Below, one piece after another: positions 1-9,496 of a stretch of 64,000 bases of DNA (positions are counted from its first letter, which is position 1; every line of letters begins with the position of its first letter). A program made the translations under genes and the position numbers. Source of the DNA: CAVZBT01 sp963773605 (lineage in GTDB: Bacteria; Acidobacteriota; UBA6911); the NCBI GenBank assembly GCA_963773605.1, contig CAVZBT010000013.1:248001-312000 (forward strand). Direction: 5' to 3'. The notes beneath the pieces were generated by a model that searched no databases, had not been told where the DNA came from, and was given only the letters and a program-made list of their open reading frames with translations.

Positions 1-1098
1 CCGACGGGCACCAAGTGGAGTTTTGTGCCGATGGGCGACCACGCGCCGCACCCCAAGTACCTCGTCGCCAACGCCGACGAAATGGAACCGGGGACATTCA
101 AGGACCGGCTGCTGCTTGAAGGCGATCCCCACCAGCTGATCGAAGGAATGATCGTTTCGGCGCGGGCGATCGAGGCGGATGTCGGTTACATATTCCTGCG
201 GGCCGAGTACACGCTGGCGGCGCGGAGGATGCAGCGCGCGCTGGGCGAGGCGTACTCGGCCGGGTATCTGGGCCACGACATCCTGGGCTCGGGCCGCGGC
301 CTGGAGATGTACCTGCACGTGAGCGCCGGGCGTTACATGTGCGGAGAGGAAACCGGGTTGCTCAATGCCCTGGAGGGGAAAAGGGCGAACCCGAGAACGA
401 AGCCGCCCTTCCCCCAGGTCTCCGGGCTCTGGGGCAAGCCGACCATCGTCCAGAACGTAGAAACGCTCTGCAACGTGCACCACGTCGTGCGTAACGGGGC
501 GGAGTGGTTCAAGTCGTTGAGCCGAACCACCGACGGCGGAACGAAGCTCTTCGGCGCCAGCGGCAAGGTCAAGAGACCCGGCGTGTATGAATTGCCAATG
601 GGGACCACCATCCGCGAGATTCTCGAGGAGCACGCCGGGGGCATGCTCGACGGGCTGAAGTTCCGCGGCCTGCTTCCAGGTGGCGCCTCGACGCAGTTTC
701 TGGTCGAGGAGCACCTGGACACCCGGATGAGCTTCGACGACGTCCAGCAGGTGGGGAGCCGGCTGGGGACAGGCACCATGATCGTGCTGGACGACCGCAC
801 GTGCCCCGTAGGAATGGTGGGCAACCTGGAGCGCTTTTTCAGCCAGGAGTCCTGCGGCTGGTGCACGCCATGCTGGAGTGGCCTTTCCTGGGTGGACCGC
901 ATTCTTCAGGCCCTGGAGGATGGGGCGGGTGCGGCGGGCGACCTCGACCAGCTCGAGTTTCACACCCGGTTCCTGGCCCCGGGCCACACGTTCTGCGCCC
1001 TGGCGCCCGGGGCCGCGGAACCGCTGCAGAGCGCGCTGACGTATTTCCGCGATGATTTCGAGCGGCACATCCGCGAGCGGCGCTGTCCCTGGAGATAG
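1..1098 (+). CDS. nuoF: NADH-quinone oxidoreductase subunit F (5' truncated)
   Basis: NuoF carries the NADH- and FMN-binding site and the N3 [4Fe-4S] cluster of respiratory complex I, on its peripheral arm. The reading frame is open from base 1 (PTGTKWSFVP), the family's Gly-rich FMN/NADH-binding neighbourhood, so the N-terminus lies upstream of the window; the ATG at 25 is internal. The N3 cluster ligands are visible as SCGWCTPC, with a fourth Cys in HTFCALAPGA near the C-terminus. The C-terminal stretch EPLQSALTYFRDDFE closely resembles E. coli NuoF as I remember it. Three bases separate the stop from nuoG, so it is the first visible gene of the nuo operon. Confidence 0.97.
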   Translation, partial: PTGTKWSFVPMGDHAPHPKYLVANADEMEPGTFKDRLLLEGDPHQLIEGMIVSARAIEADVGYIFLRAEYTLAARRMQRALGEAYSAGYLGHDILGSGRGLEMYLHVSAGRYMCGEETGLLNALEGKRANPRTKPPFPQVSGLWGKPTIVQNVETLCNVHHVVRNGAEWFKSLSRTTDGGTKLFGASGKVKRPGVYELPMGTTIREILEEHAGGMLDGLKFRGLLPGGASTQFLVEEHLDTRMSFDDVQQVGSRLGTGTMIVLDDRTCPVGMVGNLERFFSQESCGWCTPCWSGLSWVDRILQALEDGAGAAGDLDQLEFHTRFLAPGHTFCALAPGAAEPLQSALTYFRDDFERHIRERRCPWR

Positions 1099-1101
1099 CC
1101 A

Positions 1102-3807
1102 ATGGCCACCGTGTATGTGGACAGCCGAGCCTATTCGGTCGACCCCGACCAGAACCTGTTGCACGCATGCCTGTCGCTCGGGATGAATTTGCCCTATTTC
1201 TGCTGGCACCCAGCCCTGGGGTCGGTCGGGGCATGCCGGCAGTGCGCCGTCAAGCAGTACCGTGACGAGCGGGACGCAAGAGGGAAACTGGTCATGGCCT
1301 GCATGACGCCTGCCGCGGAGGGCACGCGGATTTCCATCCTGGACAAAGATGCCGTCGCTTTCCGGGCGGCAATCATCGAGGGCCTCATGCTGAGCCACCC
1401 TCACGACTGCCCGGTCTGCGACGAAGGAGGTGAATGCCACCTGCAGGACATGACCGTCATGACCGGCCACAGCTACCGCCGGTACAGCTTCGGCAAGCGG
1501 GTGTTCCGCAACCAGTACCTGGGGCCGTTCATCGCGCACGAAATGAACCGCTGCATCCAGTGCTACCGCTGCGTGCGTTACTACCGGGAGTATGCGGGGG
1601 GCCGGGACCTCAACGCCTTTGCGCTGCGCAACACGGTCTTTTTCGGGCGGCACGAGGACGGCGTGCTCGAGAGCGAGTTCAGCGGCAACCTCGTCGAAAT
1701 CTGCCCCACGGGGGTTTTTACCGACGCGACCCTGGGCCGGCATTACACGCGCAAATGGGACCTCCAGTTCGCCCCGTCGCTGTGCGTCCACTGCGGCCTC
1801 GGGTGCAACACGAGCCCGGCGGAGCGCTACGGGACGCTGCGCCGCGTGGTGAATCGCTACAACGGCGCAGTGAACGGCTACTTCCTGTGCGATCGCGGCC
1901 GGTTCGGGTACGAGTTCGTCAACGGCCCCCAGCGCCTGCGCGAGCCGGTCCTCCGGGAGGCGGGATCCTCGCGTCCCGTCTCGGCGCCGGACGCGCTGAG
2001 CCGCCTCGCGTTGATGCTGGCCGAGGGGACCCCGGTCATAGGGATAGGTTCGCCCCGGGCCTCCCTCGAAGCCAACTTCGCGCTCCGCACGCTGGTGGGG
2101 CCGGAGAATTTTTACTCGGGGGCCTCTGACACGGAAGACGAGCTGGCGCGCGAGGCGCTCGGGATCCTGCAGAAGGGGCCCACCCGGACCCCGTCCATCC
2201 GGGAGATGGAGTTGTCGGATGCGGTGCTGGTCTTGGGCGAAGATCTGACCGCCACGGCGCCCCGTATCGCGCTGGCGCTGCGCCAGTCGGTGCGGCAACA
2301 GCCGATGCGGGTGGTCGAAGAATTGAAAATACCTCCGTGGCTCGACCAGCCCGTGCGCGACGTGATTCAGGATGCGCGCGGCCCGCTGTTCATCGCCGCC
2401 CCCGGAGCCACGCGCCTGGACGACATCGCCACCGAGACGTGGCGCGGTGCCCCCGACGACCTGGCGCGCCTGGGTTTCGCGGTAGCGCACGAGCTCGACC
2501 CTTCAGCCCCGGGGCCGGCGGAGCTCGACGACGCGGCCCGGCGCTTCGCCTCGCGCGCCGCGGCCGCGCTCAGGGAGGCCCGCCGTCCGCTCGTCGTCTC
2601 GGGCCCGGGCTGCAGCAGCGCGCCGCTGCTGCAGGCGGCGGCCAACGTGGCCCGCGCCCTGAAACTGGGCGGCCTGGAAGCGGGGTTGGTGCTCACGGCG
2701 CCCGAATGCAACAGCGTCGGGTTGGCGCTCATGGGAGCTGCAAGCCTCGGTTCGGCTTTTGAACGGGCGCGCGCAGGCGGCCCCCTGACCGCCATCGTGC
2801 TCGAGAACAACCTGTACCGGCGTGCCGAGCGCGCGGCCGTGGAACGGTTCGTCGGCGGCCTGCGTCATCTCGTGACGCTGGACTGCATCGAGAGCCCCAC
2901 GTCGCGCGCGGCCGGCCTGGCGCTGCCCGCGGGTACCTTCGCCGAGAGCGACGGCTCCCTCGTCAGTAGCGAGGGGCGCGCGCAGCGCTACTTCCAGGTA
3001 CTGCCGCCGGCGGAACCTGTGCAGGAGAGCTGGCGCTGGCTGCGCGACGCCATGGCGGCCTCGGGCCGGACAGACGGGTCGGCGTGGGGCACCTTGGATG
3101 ACGTGATCGCCGCGCTCTGCTCGGATATCCCTGGACTTGCGCCCGTCCGCGAGGCGGCGCCTCCGGCGGCGTTCCGCATCGTCGGGGAGAAGGTGGCGCG
3201 CGAGCCGTACCGTTTCAGCGGTCGGACCGCGATCTACGCGCACCTGACCGTGCACGAGCCCCCACCGCCGCCCGACCCGGATTCGCCGCTGGCCTTTACG
3301 ATGGAAGGCTATCAGGACCAGCCGCCGTCTTCCCTGATCCCGTTTTTCTGGGCGCCCGGTTGGAATTCGATCCAGTCTGTGAACAAGTTCCAGAGCGAGA
3401 TAGACGGCCCTCTCCGGGGCGGGGATCCGGGAGTCCGGATGTTCGAACCGCAGGCCGGCCACGCAGGCGGGTATTTCGGGGACATCCCGGAAGCGTTTCG
3501 GCGCCGCGACGGTTCGGTCCTGGTCGTGCCGAAGTTTCTGATTTTTGGTTCGGAGGAGTTGAGCGCGCTGGCGCCCGCGGTTGCGCAGCGCATCCCGGAG
3601 CCATTCCTGGACATCAGCCAGGAGGATGCCCGCCGCCTGGCACTCGCCACGGGCGAGGCGGTCGAGCTCGAGGTCGCGGGCTGCCGGGCCCGTCTGGCCG
3701 CGCGCATCAGCCCCGAGATGCGGCCCGGCCTCGCCGGCGTGCCCTCGGGCCTCAACCTGCTGGAGGGCACGACGCTGCCTGCCTGGGGGAGGATCAGGCG
3801 AGCATGA
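1102..3807 (+). CDS. nuoG: NADH-quinone oxidoreductase subunit G
   Basis: Large Fe-S subunit (901 aa) of the complex I peripheral arm, relaying electrons from NuoF/E to NuoI. An N-terminal [2Fe-2S] ferredoxin domain has C34, C45, C48 and C67. It is followed by the His/Cys [4Fe-4S] motif (HDCPVCDEGGECHLQD) and a second cluster motif (NRCIQCYRC). C228, C231, C235 and C263 form C-x2-C-x3-C-x27-C, the extra N7 cluster motif typical of E. coli-type NuoG. The C-terminal two thirds is a molybdopterin-oxidoreductase-like fold without catalytic role. Length and sequence resemble E. coli NuoG (about 908 aa). Its TGA overlaps the nuoH ATG (ATGA). Confidence 0.97.
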   Translation: MATVYVDSRAYSVDPDQNLLHACLSLGMNLPYFCWHPALGSVGACRQCAVKQYRDERDARGKLVMACMTPAAEGTRISILDKDAVAFRAAIIEGLMLSHPHDCPVCDEGGECHLQDMTVMTGHSYRRYSFGKRVFRNQYLGPFIAHEMNRCIQCYRCVRYYREYAGGRDLNAFALRNTVFFGRHEDGVLESEFSGNLVEICPTGVFTDATLGRHYTRKWDLQFAPSLCVHCGLGCNTSPAERYGTLRRVVNRYNGAVNGYFLCDRGRFGYEFVNGPQRLREPVLREAGSSRPVSAPDALSRLALMLAEGTPVIGIGSPRASLEANFALRTLVGPENFYSGASDTEDELAREALGILQKGPTRTPSIREMELSDAVLVLGEDLTATAPRIALALRQSVRQQPMRVVEELKIPPWLDQPVRDVIQDARGPLFIAAPGATRLDDIATETWRGAPDDLARLGFAVAHELDPSAPGPAELDDAARRFASRAAAALREARRPLVVSGPGCSSAPLLQAAANVARALKLGGLEAGLVLTAPECNSVGLALMGAASLGSAFERARAGGPLTAIVLENNLYRRAERAAVERFVGGLRHLVTLDCIESPTSRAAGLALPAGTFAESDGSLVSSEGRAQRYFQVLPPAEPVQESWRWLRDAMAASGRTDGSAWGTLDDVIAALCSDIPGLAPVREAAPPAAFRIVGEKVAREPYRFSGRTAIYAHLTVHEPPPPPDPDSPLAFTMEGYQDQPPSSLIPFFWAPGWNSIQSVNKFQSEIDGPLRGGDPGVRMFEPQAGHAGGYFGDIPEAFRRRDGSVLVVPKFLIFGSEELSALAPAVAQRIPEPFLDISQEDARRLALATGEAVELEVAGCRARLAARISPEMRPGLAGVPSGLNLLEGTTLPAWGRIRRA

Positions 3808-4751
3808 GCCAGACCTTGTTCCAATGGCTGGTCATCGCAGGTGTGCTGGCCGGCTCACTAACGCTGGCCGCCGGTCTGATCTGGCTCGAACGACGGCTGT
3901 TGGCGCTCTGGCAAGACCGGTACGGCCCCAACCGCGTGGGCCCCTTTGGCCTCATGCAGGTCGTGGCGGACATGATCAAAATCTTCACCAAGGAGGACTG
4001 GGTACCCCCGTTTGCGGACAAGCCTGTCTTCATCCTGGCGCCCGCGATCATCATGGTGACGGTCCTGATGTCGTTCGCCGTGCTCCCCTTCGCACCGGGC
4101 GTGGTGGTCGCGGACCTGAACATCGGGCTGCTGTTCTTTCTGGCCATGTCTTCCCTGGGTGTCTACAGCATCGTGCTGGCCGGCTGGGCGTCCGACAGCA
4201 AGTACTCGCTACTGGGCGCGCTGCGCGGGTCGGCCCAGATGCTGAGCTACGAGGTGTTCATGGGGTTGTCACTGCTCGGGACCGTGCTCCTGGCGGGCTC
4301 CTTCAAGCTCACCGACATTGTCGAAGCGCAGCGCGGGCTGTGGTTTGTCGTCCCGCAGTTCCTCGGGTTCGTCCTGTTCCTCATCGCGGGCGTCGCCGAA
4401 ACCCGGCGGCTCCCCTTCGATCTGCCGGAGTCCGAGAGCGAACTGGTGGCCGGCTTCCATTCTGAGTATTCCGGCATGAAATTCGGCATGTTTTTCGTCG
4501 GCGAGTACCTCGGGGTCGTGCTGATATCGGCAATGATCACGGTCTTGTTCTTCGGCGGGTGGCTTGGGCCGGTGCTTCCGCCGATCGTGTGGTTCCTGCT
4601 CAAGATGCTGTTGTTTATTTGTTTTTTTATACTGCTGCGGGCCGGACTGCCGCGGCCGCGCTTTGACCAGTTGATGTCGTGGGGCTGGAAATGGATGCTG
4701 CCGCTGGCGCTCCTGAACCTGGTGGCGACAGGGGCCGTCGTCCTGCTGTGA
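3804..4751 (+). CDS. nuoH: NADH-quinone oxidoreductase subunit H
   Basis: Membrane subunit (315 aa, about eight TM helices) that forms the quinone chamber at the junction of the two complex I arms. Conserved segments visible are DRYGPNRVGPFGLMQ near residue 40 and the cytoplasmic loop PFDLPESESELVAGFHSEYSG. The open frame extends upstream to 3360 inside nuoG, but I chose the ATG at 3804, which overlaps the nuoG stop as ATGA and gives the normal family length and N-terminal helix. This implies translational coupling with nuoG. Confidence 0.97.
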   Translation: MSQTLFQWLVIAGVLAGSLTLAAGLIWLERRLLALWQDRYGPNRVGPFGLMQVVADMIKIFTKEDWVPPFADKPVFILAPAIIMVTVLMSFAVLPFAPGVVVADLNIGLLFFLAMSSLGVYSIVLAGWASDSKYSLLGALRGSAQMLSYEVFMGLSLLGTVLLAGSFKLTDIVEAQRGLWFVVPQFLGFVLFLIAGVAETRRLPFDLPESESELVAGFHSEYSGMKFGMFFVGEYLGVVLISAMITVLFFGGWLGPVLPPIVWFLLKMLLFICFFILLRAGLPRPRFDQLMSWGWKWMLPLALLNLVATGAVVLL

Positions 4752-4761
4752 GCTTTCGAAA

Positions 4762-5292
4762 ATGGGGTATCGATTGATGCTGAGCGTGATCCGGACTCTC
4801 TGGAACGTCTTTCTCCATGCCTTTCACCCGCGGGTGACCATCCAGTACCCGGAAGAGAAGGCCTATCTCCCCGCCCGTTACCGCGGGCGGATCGTGCTCT
4901 CGCGCGACCCCGACGGGGGCGAGCGGTGCGTCGCTTGTTACCTCTGTGCGGTCGCCTGCCCCGTGGACTGCATCGCCCTGCAGGCGACGCAGGACGAAAC
5001 GGGACGCCGCTATCCGGAATTCTTCCGAATCAATTTTTCCCGCTGCATCTTCTGCGGGTACTGCGAGGAGGCGTGCCCGACCTACGCCATTCAGCTGACT
5101 CCCGACCTGGAGATGAGCGAGTACCAACGACCAAATCTGGTTTATGAAAAGGAGGACCTGCTGATCAGCGGAACGGGCAAATACCCGGGCTACAGTTTCT
5201 GGAACGTTTCGGGTGTCCAGATCGGCGGGAAACACAAGGGTGAGGCGGAAAACGAGCAGCCGCCGGTCGACGTGCGCAGCCTGCTGCCGTAA
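4762..5292 (+). CDS. nuoI: NADH-quinone oxidoreductase subunit I
   Basis: Peripheral-arm ferredoxin subunit (176 aa) that carries clusters N6a and N6b and passes electrons to N2 and quinone. The two [4Fe-4S] motifs are CVACYLCAVACP around residue 56 and CIFCGYCEEACP around residue 95. The N-terminal amphipathic stretch (LWNVFLHAFHPRVTIQYPEE) is typical of NuoI. It lies 10 bases after the nuoH stop and 12 bases before nuoJ. Confidence 0.97.
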   Translation: MGYRLMLSVIRTLWNVFLHAFHPRVTIQYPEEKAYLPARYRGRIVLSRDPDGGERCVACYLCAVACPVDCIALQATQDETGRRYPEFFRINFSRCIFCGYCEEACPTYAIQLTPDLEMSEYQRPNLVYEKEDLLISGTGKYPGYSFWNVSGVQIGGKHKGEAENEQPPVDVRSLLP

Positions 5293-5304
5293 CCGAGGAC
5301 CGAC

Positions 5305-5919
5305 GTGACTTTCTACGTGGCGGCCGCGGTGGCCGTGTTCTCTACTTTCATGATGGTGACCCGCCTGAACGCGGTGCACGCGCTGTTGTATCTGATCGTT
5401 TCGTTCCTGTCGGTGTCGGTTGTGTTTTATGTGCTCGGCGCGCCTTTCATAGCGGCGCTCGAGGTCATTATCTATGCCGGCGCCATCATGGTCCTGTTCG
5501 TTTTCGTAATCATGATGCTCAATCTCGGGACGCGTTCGACGGACCTGGAGCGGCGCTGGCTCTCCCCGGGCATCTGGGTGGGGCCGGGCGCCCTCTCGGC
5601 GATTCTCCTGGCCGAGGTCGTTTATCTGCTCGCGAACGCGCCGGGGCCGGTGCTCGGGGCCGGTCAGATCGGACCGAAGGAAGTAAGTCTGGCGCTGTTC
5701 GGGCCCTACTTGCTCGGAGTCGAACTCGCCTCACTCCTGCTGATGGGCGGGCTCGTCGGCGCGAACCACCTGGGCCGGCATGACACAAGAAGATCGGAGT
5801 CGGAGAATGCTGTCGATACCCACGAGTCACGGGCTGTTCCTGTCGGGGACACTGTTCGCGCTGGGGCTGCTCGGGATACTGGCGCGCCGGAACATCCTGT
5901 TTATCCTGATGTCCGTTGA
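5305..5919 (+). CDS. nuoJ: NADH-quinone oxidoreductase subunit J (long C-terminal tail overlapping nuoK)
   Basis: Membrane subunit of the complex I proton-pumping arm with about five TM helices. The conserved core includes NAVHALLYLIVSFLSVSVVF and EVIIYAGAIMVLFVFVIMMLNL. A GTG start at 5305 follows GAGGACC. The helix-rich core ends at about GLVGANHLGRHD (base 5785). The frame then runs on for about 44 polar residues to 5919, overlapping nuoK by 113 bases. NuoJ of E. coli also has a polar tail, but a shorter one. A one-base indel near 5785 could have opened this tail; alternatively the overlap is real. Confidence 0.93.
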   Translation: MTFYVAAAVAVFSTFMMVTRLNAVHALLYLIVSFLSVSVVFYVLGAPFIAALEVIIYAGAIMVLFVFVIMMLNLGTRSTDLERRWLSPGIWVGPGALSAILLAEVVYLLANAPGPVLGAGQIGPKEVSLALFGPYLLGVELASLLLMGGLVGANHLGRHDTRRSESENAVDTHESRAVPVGDTVRAGAARDTGAPEHPVYPDVR

Positions 5920-6115
5920 GGTGATGCTGAACGCCGCCGGCCTGGCCTTCATCGTCGCGGGGTCGCGTTGGGGGCAGCCCGATGGGCAGGTGATGTTCAT
6001 GTTCATCCTTGCGATGGCCGGGGCGGAAGTGTCGGTTGGTTTGGGTCTGGCCCTTCAGCTGTTCCGCGCGCAAAAGTCGCTCGACGCCGACGAGGCGAGC
6101 GTGATGAAAGGGTGA
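5807..6115 (+). CDS. nuoK: NADH-quinone oxidoreductase subunit K
   Basis: Three-TM antiporter-like subunit (102 aa) of the complex I membrane arm. The conserved Glu residues are in SVEVMLNAAGLAF and in MAGAEVSVGLGL. The frame is open from an ATG at 5780, but I chose the ATG at 5807 because it follows the purine-rich CGGAGTCGGAGA and gives the normal family length of about 100 aa with the typical IPTSHGLFLSG N-terminus. The gene starts inside the nuoJ tail and ends 1 base before nuoL. Confidence 0.96.
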   Translation: MLSIPTSHGLFLSGTLFALGLLGILARRNILFILMSVEVMLNAAGLAFIVAGSRWGQPDGQVMFMFILAMAGAEVSVGLGLALQLFRAQKSLDADEASVMKG

Positions 6116-6116
6116 A

Positions 6117-8000
6117 ATGCTCGGATTGCTCTGGCTTGTGCCCGCGCTGCCGCTGGCCGGCTCTCTGACCCTGATCCTGTTTGGGGCGCGCGTGCCGCGC
6201 CGCGCCGTGGCGGTCATCGCCTGCAGCACGACCGGGCTGTCGTCCGCCATAGCGCTGGTCCTGGCCCAAGGGCTCTCGAGCGCGGGGTCGGTCCCGTTCA
6301 CCCAGACCCTCTGGACCTGGATCGACGTCGGCGGTTTTCGGCCCGCCATTTCGCTTTACCTCGACCCGCTTTCGCTCGTGATGATCCTCGTCGTCACGTT
6401 CGTCTCTTTTCTCATCCACCTGTACTCCATCGAATTCATGGTCGCGGACGAAGGCTACAGCCGGTTTTTCGCGTACATGAACCTGTTTGTGGCCTCCATG
6501 GTTGTGCTCGTCCTGGCGGACAACCTCTTGCTGCTTTACCTCGGGTGGGAAGGCGTCGGGCTCTGCAGCTACCTGCTGATCGGTTTCTGGTATCGCGAGC
6601 CGGTGAACGGCCGGGCGGCCCGCAAAGCCTTTATCGTGACGCGGGTCGGCGACACGGCACTGGCGGTCGGCCTGTTCTTGCTGTTCCACAGGCTCGGGAC
6701 GCTCGACATCCAGGCGCTCATGGCCGCTGCCGGCGCACACTGGACGCAGGGCTCGTCTGCGGCCGTCGCTGCCGCGGCGCTGCTGCTGGGCGGCGCAGTC
6801 GGCAAATCGGCACAGTTGCCCCTGCAGACGTGGCTTCCCGATGCCATGGCGGGACCGACCCCGACAAGCGCTCTGATTCATGCCGCCACGATGGTGACGG
6901 CGGGCGTCTACCTCATCGCCCGCACCCACACGCTTTTTGCCCTGGCGCCGCAGGTGCAGTGGGCCGTCGCGCTCATCGGGGCGGCAACGCTCCTCATCGC
7001 GGGTTTCAGCGCCCTCACCCAGTTCGACATCAAGCGAATCCTCGCCTACTCGACGATGAGCCAGATCGGTTACATGTTTCTGGCCCTCGGGGTGGGAGCC
7101 TGGTCAGCGGCGATGTTTCATTTTGTGACGCATGCTTTCTTCAAGGCGCTCCTGTTTTTGGCCGCGGGCATCGTGATCGAGGCGTTGCACCATGAGCACG
7201 ACATCTTCCGGATGGGGGGGGTGCGCAGGGAACTCCCGGTGGCGTTCTGGTCCTTCGTTATCGGCGGGGCCGCGCTGGCCGGCGTTCCCATCGTGACCGC
7301 GGGTTTTTACAGTAAAGATCTGATTTTGTGGGAAACGCTGGCATCTCCGACAGGAGGGCCGGGCCTGTGGGCGCTGGGCATGGCTGGCGTGCTCCTCACC
7401 GCGCTGTACACGTTCCGCCTCGTGTTTGTGGTCTTTTTCGGTCGCCAGCGGACCCGCGTCACCCGCCGGCCGGGGCCAGCCATGACCATCCCCGTCGTGG
7501 TTCTGAGCTTCCTCTCCATCGTGGCCGGTTTCATCAATGTGCCGGCCTGGATGGGGAACATCCGGTTGTTCTCCGACTTTTTGCGCGGAACCCTGCCGGA
7601 GGCCGCCGAAAGCCGCGTCATGGTCCCCGAATGGGCATCCGGGGGCGCGGCCGCGCTCACCGTCGCGGCCGGGATCTATGCGGCGTACCTCGTTTACCTC
7701 AGGCGTCGGGCAATGCCGGGTCGGCCCGGCGGGGCGCGGACCCCGGGCGTGCTGTGGCGTTTCTGGCAATCGGGTTGGGGCTTCGATTGGCTGTACGAAC
7801 GCATTTTCGTCCGGCCCTTCCTCGCATTGGCGCGGGTCGTCCGGGCGGATTATTTCGACGCCGTCTGGGGTGGGGTCGGCGTTTTGAGCCGCGGTGCGCA
7901 TCGCGCCCTAGCCCTCACGGAAAACGGACGGCTCCGTTGGTATGCGGCGGGTATTGCGTTTGGATCGATCGTTCTCGTCGCCATCGTGGTGTTCAGATGA
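6117..8000 (+). CDS. nuoL: NADH-quinone oxidoreductase subunit L
   Basis: Distal antiporter-like subunit (627 aa) of complex I, which translocates protons and carries the long C-terminal lateral helix. Visible are the TM5 glutamate in YLGWEGVGLCSYLLIGFW and the TM7 lysine and following residues in GKSAQLPLQTWLPDAMAGPT. Further conserved residues are in FSALTQFDIKRILAYSTMSQIGY. The ATG at 6117 follows the nuoK stop by one base, and the TGA at 7998-8000 overlaps the nuoM ATG. Confidence 0.97.
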   Translation: MLGLLWLVPALPLAGSLTLILFGARVPRRAVAVIACSTTGLSSAIALVLAQGLSSAGSVPFTQTLWTWIDVGGFRPAISLYLDPLSLVMILVVTFVSFLIHLYSIEFMVADEGYSRFFAYMNLFVASMVVLVLADNLLLLYLGWEGVGLCSYLLIGFWYREPVNGRAARKAFIVTRVGDTALAVGLFLLFHRLGTLDIQALMAAAGAHWTQGSSAAVAAAALLLGGAVGKSAQLPLQTWLPDAMAGPTPTSALIHAATMVTAGVYLIARTHTLFALAPQVQWAVALIGAATLLIAGFSALTQFDIKRILAYSTMSQIGYMFLALGVGAWSAAMFHFVTHAFFKALLFLAAGIVIEALHHEHDIFRMGGVRRELPVAFWSFVIGGAALAGVPIVTAGFYSKDLILWETLASPTGGPGLWALGMAGVLLTALYTFRLVFVVFFGRQRTRVTRRPGPAMTIPVVVLSFLSIVAGFINVPAWMGNIRLFSDFLRGTLPEAAESRVMVPEWASGGAAALTVAAGIYAAYLVYLRRRAMPGRPGGARTPGVLWRFWQSGWGFDWLYERIFVRPFLALARVVRADYFDAVWGGVGVLSRGAHRALALTENGRLRWYAAGIAFGSIVLVAIVVFR

Positions 8001-9496
8001 TCCTCCTGTCGCTGATCCTCATCCCGCTGATCGCCGGGGTGCTCGCGTGGGTTGCCGCGCGCTGGAGCAGTCGCGCGGCGCGCTGGATCTCGCTCGTCTC
8101 GGCGGGCGCCGGGCTGCTCGTGTCCTTCCTGCCGCGGCTGGACCATTCGGGAGCCGCCGCCGGGCCCTGGATTGCCGAACTGGACCGCGCGTGGGTTCCA
8201 CAATTCGGCATCCGCTTTCACCTCGCGCTTGACGGCCTGAGCCTCCTGCTGGTCGCGTTGACGTTCTTCCTCGGGATAATCGCCGTCCTGGCCTCATGGT
8301 CCGAGATCCGCCAGGGTGTCGGTTTCTTTCACCTCAACCTAATGTGGATCCTGGCCGGGATTGTCGGCGTCTTCCTGGCCGTCGATCTGTTCCTGTTCTA
8401 CTTTGCCTGGGAGTTGATGCTGGTGCCGATGTACTTCCTCATCGCACTCTGGGGACACGAGCGGCGGGTGTATGCGGCGGTCAAGTTCTTTATTTTCACC
8501 CAGCTCAGCGGCCTTCTGATGCTCCTCGCGATCTTGGGGCTCTACTTTCTGCACTACCGAAGCACCGGGACATACACGTTCCAACTCGCCGAGCTCGTGA
8601 ACACGCCCATGTCCGGGAGCACGGGAATGTGGTTGATGCTCGGCTTTTTCATCGCGTTCGCCGTGAAACTCCCGGTCGTTCCGGTCCATACCTGGCTGCC
8701 GGATGCGCACACCGAGGCTCCCACGGCCGGCAGCATCATCCTGGCGGGGTTGATGCTCAAGACCGGTGCCTACGGAATTCTCCGTTTCATCGTGCCGTTG
8801 TTTCCGACTGCGGCGCGCGATTTCGCTCCGGCCGCCATGGTCTTGGGAGTTATCGGCATCCTGTACGGCGCGATCGTCGCTTTCGGCCAGACAGACTTGA
8901 AGAGGCTGGTCGCCTATACCAGCGTAAGCCACCTCGGTTTCGTTCTCCTCGGCATCTTTGCCTGGAACCGGTTGGCGCTTCAGGGTGCCGTCGTGCAGAT
9001 GATCTGCCACGGGCTCAGCACGGGCGCGCTCTTCTTCCTGGTCGGCTCGATGCAGGTACGCCTGCACACGCGCGATTTGGACCGCATGGGCGGGCTGTGG
9101 GCGACAACACCGAGGCTGGCCGGGGCGGGGCTGTTCTTCGCGATGGCCTCGCTCGGCTTGCCCGGGCTCGGCGACTTCGTGGGCGAGTTCCTGGTCCTGA
9201 TCGGGACGTTTCGGGCCAGCCCGACACTTGCGGTGCTGGCCACCGTGGGGGTCTGGGCCGCCACATTCTATGCGCTGAAGATCGTGCAGCGCGCCTTTCA
9301 CGGCCCAAATGCCCGAAACTGGTCGATCCCCGACCTCTCCGCGCGGGAGATGCTGGTGGTCGCCGCGCTCAGCCTCAGCCTCCTCTGGATCGGGCTGTAC
9401 CCGAGACCCATTCTCAGGATGTTCTCGGCCACCATGGAAACGTTCCCGGCGCTTCCGCAGGAGTCGGCGGCGCGTGGCCCCGGAGGTGCGCAGTGA
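7997..9496 (+). CDS. nuoM: NADH-quinone oxidoreductase subunit M
   Basis: Antiporter-like proton-pumping subunit (499 aa) of complex I. The key membrane residues are in FYFAWELMLVPMYFLIALWG (Glu of TM5) and VKLPVVPVHTWLPDAHTEAP (Lys of TM7). The frame is open back to 7328 inside nuoL, but the ATG at 7997 overlaps the nuoL stop as ATGA and starts the proper N-terminal TM helix (MILLSLILIPLIAGVLAWVA). The stop overlaps the nuoN start. Confidence 0.97.
   Translation: MILLSLILIPLIAGVLAWVAARWSSRAARWISLVSAGAGLLVSFLPRLDHSGAAAGPWIAELDRAWVPQFGIRFHLALDGLSLLLVALTFFLGIIAVLASWSEIRQGVGFFHLNLMWILAGIVGVFLAVDLFLFYFAWELMLVPMYFLIALWGHERRVYAAVKFFIFTQLSGLLMLLAILGLYFLHYRSTGTYTFQLAELVNTPMSGSTGMWLMLGFFIAFAVKLPVVPVHTWLPDAHTEAPTAGSIILAGLMLKTGAYGILRFIVPLFPTAARDFAPAAMVLGVIGILYGAIVAFGQTDLKRLVAYTSVSHLGFVLLGIFAWNRLALQGAVVQMICHGLSTGALFFLVGSMQVRLHTRDLDRMGGLWATTPRLAGAGLFFAMASLGLPGLGDFVGEFLVLIGTFRASPTLAVLATVGVWAATFYALKIVQRAFHGPNARNWSIPDLSAREMLVVAALSLSLLWIGLYPRPILRMFSATMETFPALPQESAARGPGGAQ

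Noticed and set aside
2503..3462. Long antisense frame opposite nuoG
   Set aside because: High GC creates long open antisense frames; the composition (Arg/Gly/His-rich) and lack of start signals mark it as a shadow. The same holds for antisense frames opposite nadE, the TPR gene and the anti-sigma gene.
7328..7996. N-terminal extension of nuoM inside nuoL
   Set aside because: The extension is Arg/Gly/Pro-rich and not family-like; ATG 7997 with ATGA overlap gives the true N-terminus. The same reasoning removes extensions of nuoH (3360-3803), nuoN (8296-9492) and pncB (26464-27282).
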